Assembly: GCA_041395905.1 (NCBI GenBank) | Contig: JAWKZP010000003.1 | Coordinates: forward strand, 340,820-404,819 | Length of the DNA stretch: 64,000 nt | Direction: 5' to 3' | Source of the DNA: UBA7803 sp041395905 | GTDB taxonomy: Bacteria > Pseudomonadota > Gammaproteobacteria > Pseudomonadales > Azotimanducaceae | Shown here: positions 45,215 through 53,341 of the stretch, piece by piece | How positions within the stretch are numbered: position 1 is the first letter of the stretch | Layout of the letters: the number at the start of each line of letters is the position of its first letter | Position numbers and translations under genes: made by a program | Notes under the pieces: model-generated | The model's input: the letters and a program-made list of their open reading frames with translations, nothing else | Database searches by the model: none | Told to the model about the DNA's origin: nothing

Positions 45215-45682
45215 TCCTGCAGCTCCACCGCCGATCGAAATGCGCCACGGCCGCCACGACTTCCACGGCCCGGTGGCGCGAGTACATCCCGCAGCGGCAT
45301 ATGTTACCGCTCATGGCGGCGTCGATACGCGTCGTCCGGGGTGGGATTGCTCGCTGGGCAATGCCGCCGCCGACATGAGCTGTCCGGACTGCAGCAGTAA
45401 CCGCACCGGGAACCGATATTCGATCCATGCCGTCACCGATGCAACCGCCGCCGGGCGAGCCCTCGATGGTTCTGACTTCGACACCGCCGCCGCAGCAAAC
45501 TGGCGTGACGCAGGAACGCAATCGGCTGTCTGTTCAGATGGGATGGTGCAGGCACTGCACTGCGCGATGCTGCAGCCGAACTTGGTGCCCGAGCTGAGCT
45601 GCTCGCGCAGCACCCACAACAACGGCGTATCAGACGCGACGTCCACCGAATGGCGGACGCCGTTGACGTTCAGGTCGATCAT
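45215..45682 (-). pseudogene. iorA: Isoquinoline 1-oxidoreductase-type 2Fe-2S subunit (iorA), frameshifted
   Basis: Starts with MIDLNVNGVRHSVDV and keeps the first iron-sulphur cluster motif TKFGCSIAQCSACTI, then changes frame to SCVTPVCCGGGVEVRTIEG, back to SGQLMSAAAL and again to DAAMSGNICRCGMY, which is the second cluster motif. Three frame changes occur in 468 nt. The order and length match a normal IorA of about 152 residues followed directly by IorB. If the indels are real, no electron-transfer subunit can be made. Confidence 0.82.
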
Positions 45683-45919
45683 CTCAGGACTCCAACATTG
45701 AGTGGCGTACGGTGATGGGCGCGCGCCGCGCCCGATTGCCCGGTTACCACAAGCGTACCCTCGCGAGCATACCCTAAGCCCGTGAATTCGTCGTGAATGT
45801 GATGCCCGGCCGCCGCCAGACGGGCGTGGCCGCGGGGCCATGCGGCCGGAACCGATCAGCGGCCGCCGTCTCTGTATACTGACGGTGCCGCAACGGCAGC
45901 CACCGAGGAAGCCGAGCTC

Positions 45920-47863
45920 ATGCAATGTCCCTCGCCGGCGACTCTTTGCATCCCGACGGCTCTGATGGCGCTGCTGCTCGCTGCGGCCGCCAGCGCGCAA
46001 CGCGTCCAGATTCCGATCGCCTTGAAAGCCCCGTTCATCGAGCTGCTGCTGCGCGAGCAGGTGTTCACGGGCCCGAACCAATCCGTGCGCCTCAACGATG
46101 ACGGAACCGGCTGTCAGTACCTGGAGCTGCGCGATCCCGGGATCAGCGTGAGCGGCGGTCAGATCAGGCTGCACACGCAGGCAGCGGCCCGCGCCGGGCG
46201 CGCCGTGGCGGGCCGCTGCCTGCTGATACTCGACTGGCGCGGAGCGCTCGAATTCACGCAGACGCCGTCCGTCGGCGCCGATCGCAGGCGCGTGACGTTC
46301 CGGACCCTGTCGTGGCGGGCGGTGCGCCCGGACGGCAGCACGGACTCGGTCTCCACCACCATCGGCGGCTGGGTAGATCAGCTGCTCCCGGCCGCGCTGA
46401 AAGAGACCACGGTCAGCTTTGCCGAACCGATCCGCCAGCTCGAAGACTTTCTGGATGCCAACGCGGTCGCCAATCAGACGGGTTCCGAGGCAGATGAGAG
46501 GCGGACGCTACTGCAATCGCTCGGCATCGACGCGGTCACAGCCGGAGAGGGCGCGGTCACCGTCACGCTGGGCGCAGAGCTCCCACCGCCACCCGCCGCT
46601 ACGCCATCCAGCGAGCCCGAGCTGAACGGCGCCGAGCTGGCGCGCCTGGAACAGCGGCTCGATGACCTCGACGCGTTCTTCACGTACATCATCAAGTCGC
46701 TGGGCGTTGCCGGTGTCACGCAACCGGCCGACCCCCTGGACGTGCTGATCACCCTGCGCCGGGAGCTGATCCGGGCGCTCGGCGAGCAAAAGCGCGGCCC
46801 TGAAGATCCCGCGCGACAGCTGTTCCGACAGGCGTGGCAAGGGCTCTCGCCCCTGGTCGCCCACGCGGCCGAGCAACAGCTCCATCACGCCGATGCGCTG
46901 CGCTATCTGACCTTCATCAGCGCGGGCGATGCGCTCACGGCGATCGATGCGCTCGGCCCTGCAACCGGCATCGAGCTCTCCAGCGACGGCCTGCGGCGCC
47001 TGGCGCGCATCCTGATGCCTGCAGACACCGCTGACCCGCTGCAGCGCGACGAGCGCGTGGATGCCGCGCTGCGGCGTTCGCTCGGCTTCGGCGAGCCGCT
47101 GCCGCAACCCCAGTACGTCTTCGAATCATCCTGGGAGTCATCCTGGGAGCCGCCCTGGATATCGTCTTCGGCGTCTTCTTGGGCGTCTTCTTGGGCGTCT
47201 TCTTGGGCGTCTTCTTGGGCGTCGTCTTGGCTCGACCGGCTCATACCCTCAGCGGTCGCCGCCGACACCCTGAGCCCGACGCTCGTGAAACGGCTCAACA
47301 ACTGGGTTCCGAAGACAAGGGACATGAAGGAGTACCTGCCCATGGTGCGCGACGTGCTGCGCCATGTGGTCGGCGAGCAGATCAAGGCCAATCCCCTGGA
47401 GGGCAAGTTCCACGAGGTGTATCGCCGGCTGGTGCTCGCGGCCGCCTGGCAGGAGAGCTGCTGGCGCCAGTTCGTTGCGCGCAACGACAAACGCGTGCCG
47501 ATGCAGTCGAAGTCCGGCGACATCGGCATGATGCAGGTCAACCCCACGGTCTGGCGCGGCCTGTACGACCTGCAGGGTCTGCGCTGGGACATCGTCTACA
47601 ACGCGCGCGCCGGCGCCGACATTCTGCAACACCACCTGATCCACTACGCCATCGGCAATCGGGAACACCGCACCACCGGCGCGATCGACAATCTCGCACG
47701 CTCCGCGTACGCGGCCTACAACGGCGGCCCGAAGCAGTACGACCGCTACCGGCGCTCAGGGGTGCCGGCACAGGCGCGCAAGGTCGACGCGTTGTTCTGG
47801 GAGAAGTACCGCGAGGTCAGCAAGGGTAACGAGCTGGCGGTCGCGGCGTGCTACAAGGGCTGA
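45920..47863 (+). CDS. Secreted lytic transglycosylase with a four-residue tandem repeat
   Basis: A 647-residue exported protein. The signal peptide (LMALLLAAAASA) is followed by a long domain of unknown family (about 30-390). At 402-437 lie nine four-residue units, the last five being exact ASSW. The C-terminal domain (about 450-640) is a goose-type or SLT-like lysozyme fold: AAAWQESCWRQF carries the catalytic Glu, then KSGDIGMMQVNPTVWRGLYD, NARAGADILQHHL and YAAYNGGPKQY. It would cleave peptidoglycan without water. The repeat looks like a linker between a binding part and the catalytic domain. Confidence 0.85.
   Translation: MQCPSPATLCIPTALMALLLAAAASAQRVQIPIALKAPFIELLLREQVFTGPNQSVRLNDDGTGCQYLELRDPGISVSGGQIRLHTQAAARAGRAVAGRCLLILDWRGALEFTQTPSVGADRRRVTFRTLSWRAVRPDGSTDSVSTTIGGWVDQLLPAALKETTVSFAEPIRQLEDFLDANAVANQTGSEADERRTLLQSLGIDAVTAGEGAVTVTLGAELPPPPAATPSSEPELNGAELARLEQRLDDLDAFFTYIIKSLGVAGVTQPADPLDVLITLRRELIRALGEQKRGPEDPARQLFRQAWQGLSPLVAHAAEQQLHHADALRYLTFISAGDALTAIDALGPATGIELSSDGLRRLARILMPADTADPLQRDERVDAALRRSLGFGEPLPQPQYVFESSWESSWEPPWISSSASSWASSWASSWASSWASSWLDRLIPSAVAADTLSPTLVKRLNNWVPKTRDMKEYLPMVRDVLRHVVGEQIKANPLEGKFHEVYRRLVLAAAWQESCWRQFVARNDKRVPMQSKSGDIGMMQVNPTVWRGLYDLQGLRWDIVYNARAGADILQHHLIHYAIGNREHRTTGAIDNLARSAYAAYNGGPKQYDRYRRSGVPAQARKVDALFWEKYREVSKGNELAVAACYKG
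47123..47230 (+). repeat. 12-bp minisatellite, nine units, inside the lytic transglycosylase
   Basis: Four exact copies of GCGTCTTCTTGG (47171-47218) plus a near copy (47219-47230), preceded by four degenerate units from 47123, keep one phase of 12 nt. They encode ESSW, ESSW, EPPW, ISSS and then ASSW five times. The unit is a multiple of three, so copy changes keep the frame. Identical codons in four units point to recent slippage. Confidence 0.95.
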
Positions 47864-47908
47864 TGCAGCCTGCCACCAGCGGGGAATCTCTTAGCCAGCG
47901 CACCGGAG

Positions 47909-49423
47909 TCACGCCTCAGTCAGCGTGACAGCCGCGTCCCGGCAGACGAAGCAGCCGCCATCAACCTGCATCCGAAGTTTCAGCACCCGGCCGTTGATCG
48001 TGATGCGTGCGTTCGGATACGCCCGCTGTTTGACGAGCACCCTCGCTTCCGGTCGCTTGTGCGCAGCACCCCTCGCCTCACCAGGATAGACCGAATCGAG
48101 GCCAGTTCCCTGACCCACCGACACCGCGGTCGGCACGTTGGCGTCCGTGCCCAGAATGTTGACCCGCACTTCCGCGTCGGAGTGACAGTCGCCGCCGATC
48201 AATGCACCCTTGCCGCCGTCCTGACCAATCCGAACCGCAAGCTTCCCGATCACCGTGCTGTGGCTGATGTACTCCCGCACCGAGACGACGTTCTCTGCCC
48301 GCACCAGGACGCAGCTCAGAAATTTCGCGGTCACGCTCCCACCGGCACTGAGCTGCGCGGCGAACCCACAATCCTCTCCGTCGCAGGTCTCCTCGCCGAA
48401 TACCCCGCCACCAATCTCGATGTCGTTCCCAGCGACGATGCTGGCCCGATCCACGACCCCTTTGATCTGCACGTCTCCGGTGACGTCGATAGACGCCCCT
48501 GACCCGACCTCGCCCCTCACCACCAGGGACCCCTCGAACGTGACGTTTCCCGAGGCGATGTCCACATTGTCCAGGGTCAACACGTTGTCGACGTGAACGG
48601 CATTCGCCATCACGACCGGGTGGCCTCTGATTGCGGCAACGAGCAGATGCGGGTCATTGGGATCCAGCATCGCGCCCTGCAGCGAACCTGGAAACGCGAG
48701 CGCATTCCCGGGTTCGGCCGGAATGGCACGGCCGTACACGTCTGCCCCGCTCACGCCCGGGGTTGGCGGTTCCAGCCGCATCAATGCATCGCCGACTGCC
48801 ACGAAGGTGAACTCGTGAATGTCGTGGAAGTCGACCCTGCCGGCACGATCCTCGACCAGCGGCCGCTTGATGACCCCTTCCACGAGCGGCACGAATCGCG
48901 CGTCCCGGCCTCGCTGCATGGGCGTACCGCGGGCCAGCAGCAGATCTGAAACCGCCCTGGCGCTGAGTGCCTGCTCGATGACATGACGATCACAGCGGGC
49001 GCGCACGATCCCCGCCTGATCGATGGCCTGAATAATGCGCTGCTCCGTCAATGGCAGCCCACCGAAGCACGGCGAGGTGCTGATTCGGGCTTCCATGGCG
49101 TCGTCAGAAACGGCGATCGACACGTTCGCGTCCCGGCGGGTCGCCACATGATAGCGCCCCGTCTGCCCGGCATTGATGTGCTTCAGAATATCCGGAAGTG
49201 CGGCTTCCGCCATGTCGAATGCGTCATAGCCCGCCGCCCGGAGCTGGTTCTTCAGTGACTGGATATCGTTCCGGCTCGGCGCGTCGGTTTTCGTCAGACA
49301 CGCCGTCAGCTCGCCGCTGGCTTCACAGAGTTCCCAGCCAACCGCGATGAATTCCCGTAGCTCACGCGCCCCGGAACCCGTGACGGCGCGCCCCGGACTG
49401 CCATTGGAGCGGTCAACGCTCAT
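47909..49423 (-). CDS. FapA/DUF342-family beta-helix protein
   Basis: A 504-residue cytosolic protein. The N-terminal part (about 60-220) is the DUF342 region with GGLPLTEQRIIQAIDQAG-type segments. Residues 250-440 form a right-handed beta-helix of short repeats (VHVDNVLTLDNVDIASGNVTFEGSL, DVTGDVQIKGVVDRASIVAG, EIGGGV). The end is basic. DUF342 proteins are linked with signalling or polymerising scaffolds, including a Vibrio FapA that affects phosphotransferase signalling. Here no partner is next to it. The neighbouring gene is a divergent sugar transporter. Confidence 0.82.
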   Translation of the reverse strand: MSVDRSNGSPGRAVTGSGARELREFIAVGWELCEASGELTACLTKTDAPSRNDIQSLKNQLRAAGYDAFDMAEAALPDILKHINAGQTGRYHVATRRDANVSIAVSDDAMEARISTSPCFGGLPLTEQRIIQAIDQAGIVRARCDRHVIEQALSARAVSDLLLARGTPMQRGRDARFVPLVEGVIKRPLVEDRAGRVDFHDIHEFTFVAVGDALMRLEPPTPGVSGADVYGRAIPAEPGNALAFPGSLQGAMLDPNDPHLLVAAIRGHPVVMANAVHVDNVLTLDNVDIASGNVTFEGSLVVRGEVGSGASIDVTGDVQIKGVVDRASIVAGNDIEIGGGVFGEETCDGEDCGFAAQLSAGGSVTAKFLSCVLVRAENVVSVREYISHSTVIGKLAVRIGQDGGKGALIGGDCHSDAEVRVNILGTDANVPTAVSVGQGTGLDSVYPGEARGAAHKRPEARVLVKQRAYPNARITINGRVLKLRMQVDGGCFVCRDAAVTLTEA

Positions 49424-49774
49424 GTCGCTTCGCCCGCCTGGGCACGACGGTCATCGGTGCACGCTCATGGGGAACCTCGGAGCCACGCTCACCGGAACAT
49501 GGGATCACCTGAAGTCATAGATGGTGTTCGATCAGCCGTCAAACCGGCGGCAGGCCCCGGGTTCAAACAAGCATAGCGAGATTTATTTGGTATGTTACTG
49601 ATTTTAATAGCGATACAGGGCGCGTTTGCGCCCTGATCCCGGCAGGCTGCGGGGCGTGGTAGCACCTTGTGGGTCAACCCCGGGCATCGCTGTGCAGCCG
49701 CCAACCGCGACATTAGCCTTCGACTCGAACCGGTCTCCAGGGTATTTTTTCGGGACACGAAGGGGGAGACACAA
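49424..49774. other. Divergent intergenic region, AT-rich patch and hairpin
   Basis: The 351-nt gap between the FapA-like gene and the sugar transporter has no credible gene. It contains an AT-rich stretch at about 49578-49610, the likely promoter area, next to an 8-bp stem with GTTT loop (CAGGGCGC and GCGCCCTG, 49616-49635). GGGGGAG precedes the transporter start. Confidence 0.6.
49616..49635. promoter_or_regulatory. 8-bp stem-loop in the divergent promoter region
   Basis: CAGGGCGC, GTTT, GCGCCCTG. It could be a regulatory hairpin in the transporter leader or an operator. There is no T tract, and the position 140 nt before the start fits an operator or attenuator rather than a terminator. 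Confidence 0.35.
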
Positions 49775-51220
49775 GTGGTAGATGCATCGGCGAAGCGCCC
49801 ACCGCGCCTGAGCTTGGGGATCAAGGTCGCCTACGGCTTTGGATCTGTCGCGTACGGCGTAAAGAATGGCGGATTCGACTACTTCCTGCTGCTCTTCTAC
49901 AGCCAGGTTGCGGGGCTCGATGCCCGGCTGGTCGGAATCGCCATCACCACCGCACTGATCGCGGACGCCATCAGCGATCCCGTCGTCGGCTACTGGTCCG
50001 ACAACCTGCGTTCACGCTGGGGGCGGCGCCACCCGTTCATGTACGCCGCGGCCCTGCCCATCGCGCTCAGCTACTTCATGGTCTGGAATCCTCCGGCGGA
50101 TGGGTCACAGACCGCCCTGTTCGTGTACCTGCTCGCGCTCGCGGTCGTCATCCGAACCTTCATTACTGCCTATGAGACCCCGTGCTCCGCCTTGGCGCCG
50201 GAGCTGACGTTCGACTACGACGAACGCAGCAGCCTGCTCAGCTATCGCTCCTACTTCGGCTGGACCGGCGGCAACGCGATGACGGTGCTCATGTTCTTTT
50301 TCCTGTTTCCGGCGATGGCCACCGAAGCGATCCCGGACGGCCGCTTCAATCGCGAGAGCTACGCGCTCATGGGCATCATCGGGTCAGGGCTCATCCTGGC
50401 ATCGATCCTGGTCTGCGCCATCGGAACCCACAGCAGAATTCCGTATCTGATGGCACCTCCGCCGCAGCGACGCATCACGCTCACCACCGTCTTCAAAGAG
50501 ATCCTGGAGACGCTGTCGAACCGCTCGTTCATCAGCCTGTTCGTCGCCTCGATATTCAGCGCTGTGGCTTCGGGGCTCGCGGCCGGCCTGGCATTCTATT
50601 TTCAGACCTACTTCTGGGGGTTCACGTCGATCGAGCAAGGCGTCATCAACATGTCGACCTTCATCGCCGCCGCGATCGGATTCGTGCTCGCACCGCTGGT
50701 CACGCGACGCCTCGGCAAGAAGCGCGGCGCCATCATCGTCGGCTTCGCCGCATTTCTCGGCGCGCCGTTGCCGGTGGTGCTGCGGCTCTTCGGACTGCTG
50801 CCGGAAAACGGCACCGATTTCATCTTCTGGTTCATCTTCATCACCCAGACCATCGATGTCGGCCTGATCATCTGTTACGGGATCCTGTTCGCCTCGATGA
50901 TGTCCGACCTGGTGGAACAGAGCGAACTGCACACGGGGCGCCGGTCCGAAGGGCTGTTCTTCTCGGCTGTAACCTTCATCCGCAAATGCACGCAGGGCTT
51001 CGGCCTCATGGCCGCCTCTCTGGTGCTCTGGCTCGCGCAGTTTCCTACCGGTGCCACGGCGGCAGACGTTGGCGATGATGCGCTGTGGCGCCTAGGTGCG
51101 TGGTACGTCCCGGCGATCCTCTGCCTGTGGTTGACCATGATGCTGGTGATCTCCACCTACAAGCTGGATAGGGCGGAGCACGAGGAGAATCTGCGCCGAC
51201 TGTCGGAATCGCGGACGTGA
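49775..51220 (+). CDS. GPH-family (MelB-like) sugar/cation symporter
   Basis: A 481-residue membrane transporter of the glycoside-pentoside-hexuronide family, related to MFS. DAISDPVVGYWSDNLRSRWGRRHPFMYAAA is the family signature after helix 2, then twelve helices. ALAPELTFDYDERSSLLSYRS is the cytosolic motif. The GTG at 49775 with AGGGGGAG upstream gives the expected N terminus; the in-frame upstream reading to 49667 has no coding character. Substrate may be a glycoside or uronic acid. Confidence 0.87.
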   Translation: MVDASAKRPPRLSLGIKVAYGFGSVAYGVKNGGFDYFLLLFYSQVAGLDARLVGIAITTALIADAISDPVVGYWSDNLRSRWGRRHPFMYAAALPIALSYFMVWNPPADGSQTALFVYLLALAVVIRTFITAYETPCSALAPELTFDYDERSSLLSYRSYFGWTGGNAMTVLMFFFLFPAMATEAIPDGRFNRESYALMGIIGSGLILASILVCAIGTHSRIPYLMAPPPQRRITLTTVFKEILETLSNRSFISLFVASIFSAVASGLAAGLAFYFQTYFWGFTSIEQGVINMSTFIAAAIGFVLAPLVTRRLGKKRGAIIVGFAAFLGAPLPVVLRLFGLLPENGTDFIFWFIFITQTIDVGLIICYGILFASMMSDLVEQSELHTGRRSEGLFFSAVTFIRKCTQGFGLMAASLVLWLAQFPTGATAADVGDDALWRLGAWYVPAILCLWLTMMLVISTYKLDRAEHEENLRRLSESRT

Positions 51221-51288
51221 ACCGGGTAACTCGAGCGCACGGAAGAGCGCTGGGGGAAGGCGCAAACTCGCAGACGAACGTGAGGGGT

Positions 51289-51349
51289 TTGGTGGAGCCA
51301 GGCGGGATCGAACCGTCGACCTCTACAATGCCATAGTGGTGGGTACACA
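51289..51349 (-). repeat. tRNA 3'-half remnant, left copy of a 61-bp direct repeat (att-like)
   Basis: Read on the minus strand, it ends in a T arm (GACGG, TTCGATC, CCGCC) and an acceptor 3' strand TGGCTCC followed by ACCA. No matching 5' half (GGAGCCA) lies upstream. It aligns without gaps to 53172-53232 with six differences. The TGGCA before the variable loop would fit a GGC (Ala) anticodon loop. Such 3' halves mark integration by tyrosine integrases into tRNA genes. Confidence 0.7.
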
Positions 51350-51483
51350 CCACTAAATCTCTGAGTTACCGAGCAAAAAGGGATAATACGCCTACGCTCA
51401 GATCGGTTGCGGACCTAATGCATTACGATCACCCAATCCTGCCGCAAGAAGCGGCGAACTCGCCTTGACTGCCCGGGCGCTTT

Positions 51484-51508
51484 CCTTACAATTCTGCTTA
51501 AAGTAAGG
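51484..51508. promoter_or_regulatory. Inverted repeat before the VapB-type antitoxin
   Basis: CCTTAC and GTAAGG are separated by 13 nt. The right arm contains the AAGG of the ribosome site. This is a likely autoregulatory operator for the AbrB-type antitoxin, inferred from position. Confidence 0.4.
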
Positions 51509-51516
51509 AGTATGAG

Positions 51517-51732
51517 ATGGCTGAAGCGGCAGTGACCAGTAAAGGTCAGATAACCATTCCTGCAGACGTGCGAAAGGCAATGGGGCTGAAGCCGCAGGAT
51601 CGGGTCGTCTTCACCGTGCTCCATGACGGTACGACCGTGATGCGAGCTAAGACGAAGACCATCAAAGACATGAAGGGGATGCTGAAACACCAAGGCAAGC
51701 GCGTGCCGGTCACTGAGATGCGGCAGCAATAG
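51517..51732 (+). CDS. vapB: AbrB/SpoVT-type antitoxin (VapB)
   Basis: A 71-residue swapped-hairpin DNA-binding protein: AAVTSKGQITIPADVRKAMGLKPQDRVVFTVLHDG is the AbrB fold (residues 4-40), and the C-terminal part, with KDMKGMLKHQGKRVP, wraps the toxin. AAGGAG stands 6 nt before ATG 51517. The toxin follows with no gap after TAG. Confidence 0.88.
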   Translation: MAEAAVTSKGQITIPADVRKAMGLKPQDRVVFTVLHDGTTVMRAKTKTIKDMKGMLKHQGKRVPVTEMRQQ

Positions 51733-52134
51733 GTGCCGGCGCTCGATACCAACGTCATTCTCCGCTATGTCGTGGAGGACGATCCCAGACAGACGCGGAT
51801 TGCTCAGCGATACATCGAGAGACATGTGGCCGCGGGCGACTCGATGTTCCTGGCCACGTCTGTGATTCTCGAGACCGAATGGGTGCTTCGATCAGTCTAC
51901 CGATTCACGAAGGTCGAGATCATTGAAGTGTTCGTCGCCCTACTCGAGGCTCGAGAGATGACCTTTCAGGACGAAGCTTCACTGGAGCGCGCAATACATC
52001 GCTATCGGGAGCTCAACATCGACTTTGCGGACTGCCTTCACCTCGCTACCGCGCAGACATTCGAACAATTGCCGTTGGCCACGTTCGAGAAGAAGGCAAA
52101 GGGCGTCGATGGCTTTGAAGCCCTGCGCAGTTGA
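51733..52134 (+). CDS. vapC: PIN-domain ribonuclease toxin (VapC)
   Basis: A 133-residue PIN nuclease. The acidic metal residues are visible: Asp5 in PALDTNVILRY, Glu in TSVILETEWVLRS, and NIDFADCLHLA and a late TFEKKAKGVDGFEAL. GTG 51733 follows the antitoxin stop directly, a normal arrangement for VapBC. All catalytic positions are present, so the toxin looks active and needs the antitoxin. The pair lies inside the tRNA-remnant-flanked cassette. Confidence 0.9.
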   Translation: MPALDTNVILRYVVEDDPRQTRIAQRYIERHVAAGDSMFLATSVILETEWVLRSVYRFTKVEIIEVFVALLEAREMTFQDEASLERAIHRYRELNIDFADCLHLATAQTFEQLPLATFEKKAKGVDGFEALRS

Positions 52135-52247
52135 TTTTCGACAAACCTCGACCCTCGACCGACTGCTTTGTGGCCTGGTACAGGCCTGTCGTGCGGTCCC
52201 AGCCGACCGGCGGTTGGCGACCCGAAGCAGCCGCTGGAACCTGCCGC

Positions 52248-52565
52248 TTAGGGGATCTCGACCTCGAGGTAGCTTCCGGGCCGTGCACGGTTGATCGCGT
52301 CAACCACTTTGTCCAGCGCCGAACGGATTCGAGGCCAACTGGGAGTCGTCAATACGACGATCGCGATTCAGCGAGAAGAGAGGTCCTGCTGGTAGCGCAG
52401 ATTGCTGTCAGTGGTAACCAGCACCTCGAAGCCTGCTTGTTCTGCCGCCGTGAGAAGTTCGCCATTCCCCAGCGTCGACCACTGAAGCTCGAACGCAGTC
52501 TCCACGGAATGATCGAGTTCGCGTCTGAGAGGGACAGGCGTTCCCTGATCAAAGAGTATTCGCAC
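52248..52565 (-). pseudogene. DUF5615 PIN-like toxin with internal nonsense codon
   Basis: The frame starts MRILFDQGTPVPLRREL and runs 65 codons to TGA at 52368-52370. It then continues in the same frame for 39 codons (IAIVVLTTPSWPRIRSALDK, ending EVEIP, TAA 52248). The complete reading equals a normal DUF5615 protein of about 105 residues. At the stop, family members usually have an Arg codon, and CGA to TGA is one change. The C-terminal helix of the fold is therefore lost, which should inactivate the toxin. The antitoxin lies directly upstream. Confidence 0.8.
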
Positions 52566-52787
52566 CTACGCAGTGGCCTTGGCGCTCCTGGCGGCGTGCT
52601 CAAGGGCCTGTCGAGCCTGATCCGCCTGAACACCCGGAAACCAGCTCAGGAAGTCAGCGATATCCGCGCCATCCTCGAGGTTCTCGAACAGTGCCGAGAT
52701 GGGCACCCGGGTGCCACGGAACACCCAAGCGCCGCTCACCACGTCGGGGTCTCGCTCAGCCGCAGGACATGTGGACCAATCGATCAT
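52566..52787 (-). CDS. DUF433 antitoxin
   Basis: A 73-residue protein: MIDWSTCPAAERDPDVVSGAWVFRGTRVPISALFENLEDG and FLSWFPGVQADQARQALEHA show the DUF433 winged-helix fold. It pairs with DUF5615 toxins. The stop at 52566 touches the toxin ATG at 52565. It appears intact while its toxin is broken. Confidence 0.85.
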   Translation of the reverse strand: MIDWSTCPAAERDPDVVSGAWVFRGTRVPISALFENLEDGADIADFLSWFPGVQADQARQALEHAARSAKATA

Positions 52788-52898
52788 TCGTCGGATTCTA
52801 ATGCAATCTCACGCTCATTGTGACCGGCGGCTCCTGGCCGTTATCGACCGGGTGTGCAAATCGCGGCGAATGACTGGTTTATATGAGTTTTCGGCCGA

Positions 52899-53099
52899 AG
52901 TGCCAGCGTTCCCGGCGGCGGTCACCTATTCGACCCAGCCGACACGATTTTTGAACTAGATGTCGAGCTAGCATCCATAACAAGCGCACGAACCAAGCAA
53001 TTGCATGAGCGCTACAAGCTGAACACCATCCGAGACTATGGGAACGTCAAGAAAATCAAGCGCTTGGCCAGGCCAGAGCGAGCAGCTTTGGCGGAGTGA
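52899..53099 (+). pseudogene. Unrecognised 3' gene fragment in the cassette
   Basis: An open frame without a start reads GGGHLFDPADTIFELDVEL, then ARTKQLHERYKLNTIRDYG and KKIKRLARPERAALAE with TGA at 53097. It has good codon character and a basic C-terminal helix but no known family. It ends 72 nt before the right tRNA-half repeat, so it may be the tail of a gene lost when the element shrank. Confidence 0.45.
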
Positions 53100-53171
53100 A
53101 CACATCAGCGCCCTTTCCCTGGTCGACAGCGCCCGCGGACGTTTGCGTAACCGATTGAAACCTAAGGAGAA

Positions 53172-53232
53172 TTGGTGGAGCCAGACGGGATCGAACCGTC
53201 GACCTCTATAGTGCCATAGTGATGAATACACA
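53172..53232 (-). repeat. tRNA 3'-half remnant, right copy of the 61-bp direct repeat (att-like)
   Basis: On the minus strand, T arm GACGG/TTCGATC/CCGTC is perfectly paired and is followed by TGGCTCC and ACCA. It is the better preserved copy. The 5' half of the tRNA is missing. Same orientation as the copy at 51289-51349, so the two are direct repeats 1.88 kb apart. Confidence 0.7.
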
Positions 53233-53341
53233 AACCCACGCGTTTGATTTCAAAGGCAAACGGGGCTCATACGCCAGCGCTCGATAACAACGTCAACCTC
53301 GCTCCTCGACCGACGGCTTTTTCGCCACTGTTTCCCGATAC

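Noticed and set aside
47171..47230. CRISPR-like array
   Set aside because: Units are 12 bp without spacers and lie inside a coding frame; it is a minisatellite. No CRISPR array was seen in the window.
51289..51349. Complete tRNA gene
   Set aside because: Only the 3' half is present; no 5' acceptor strand GGAGCCA or D arm can be found upstream on the minus strand.
51045..51353. Minus-strand frame of 102 codons over the tRNA remnant
   Set aside because: Such frames arise regularly from antisense reading of tRNA-like sequence and overlap the transporter end.
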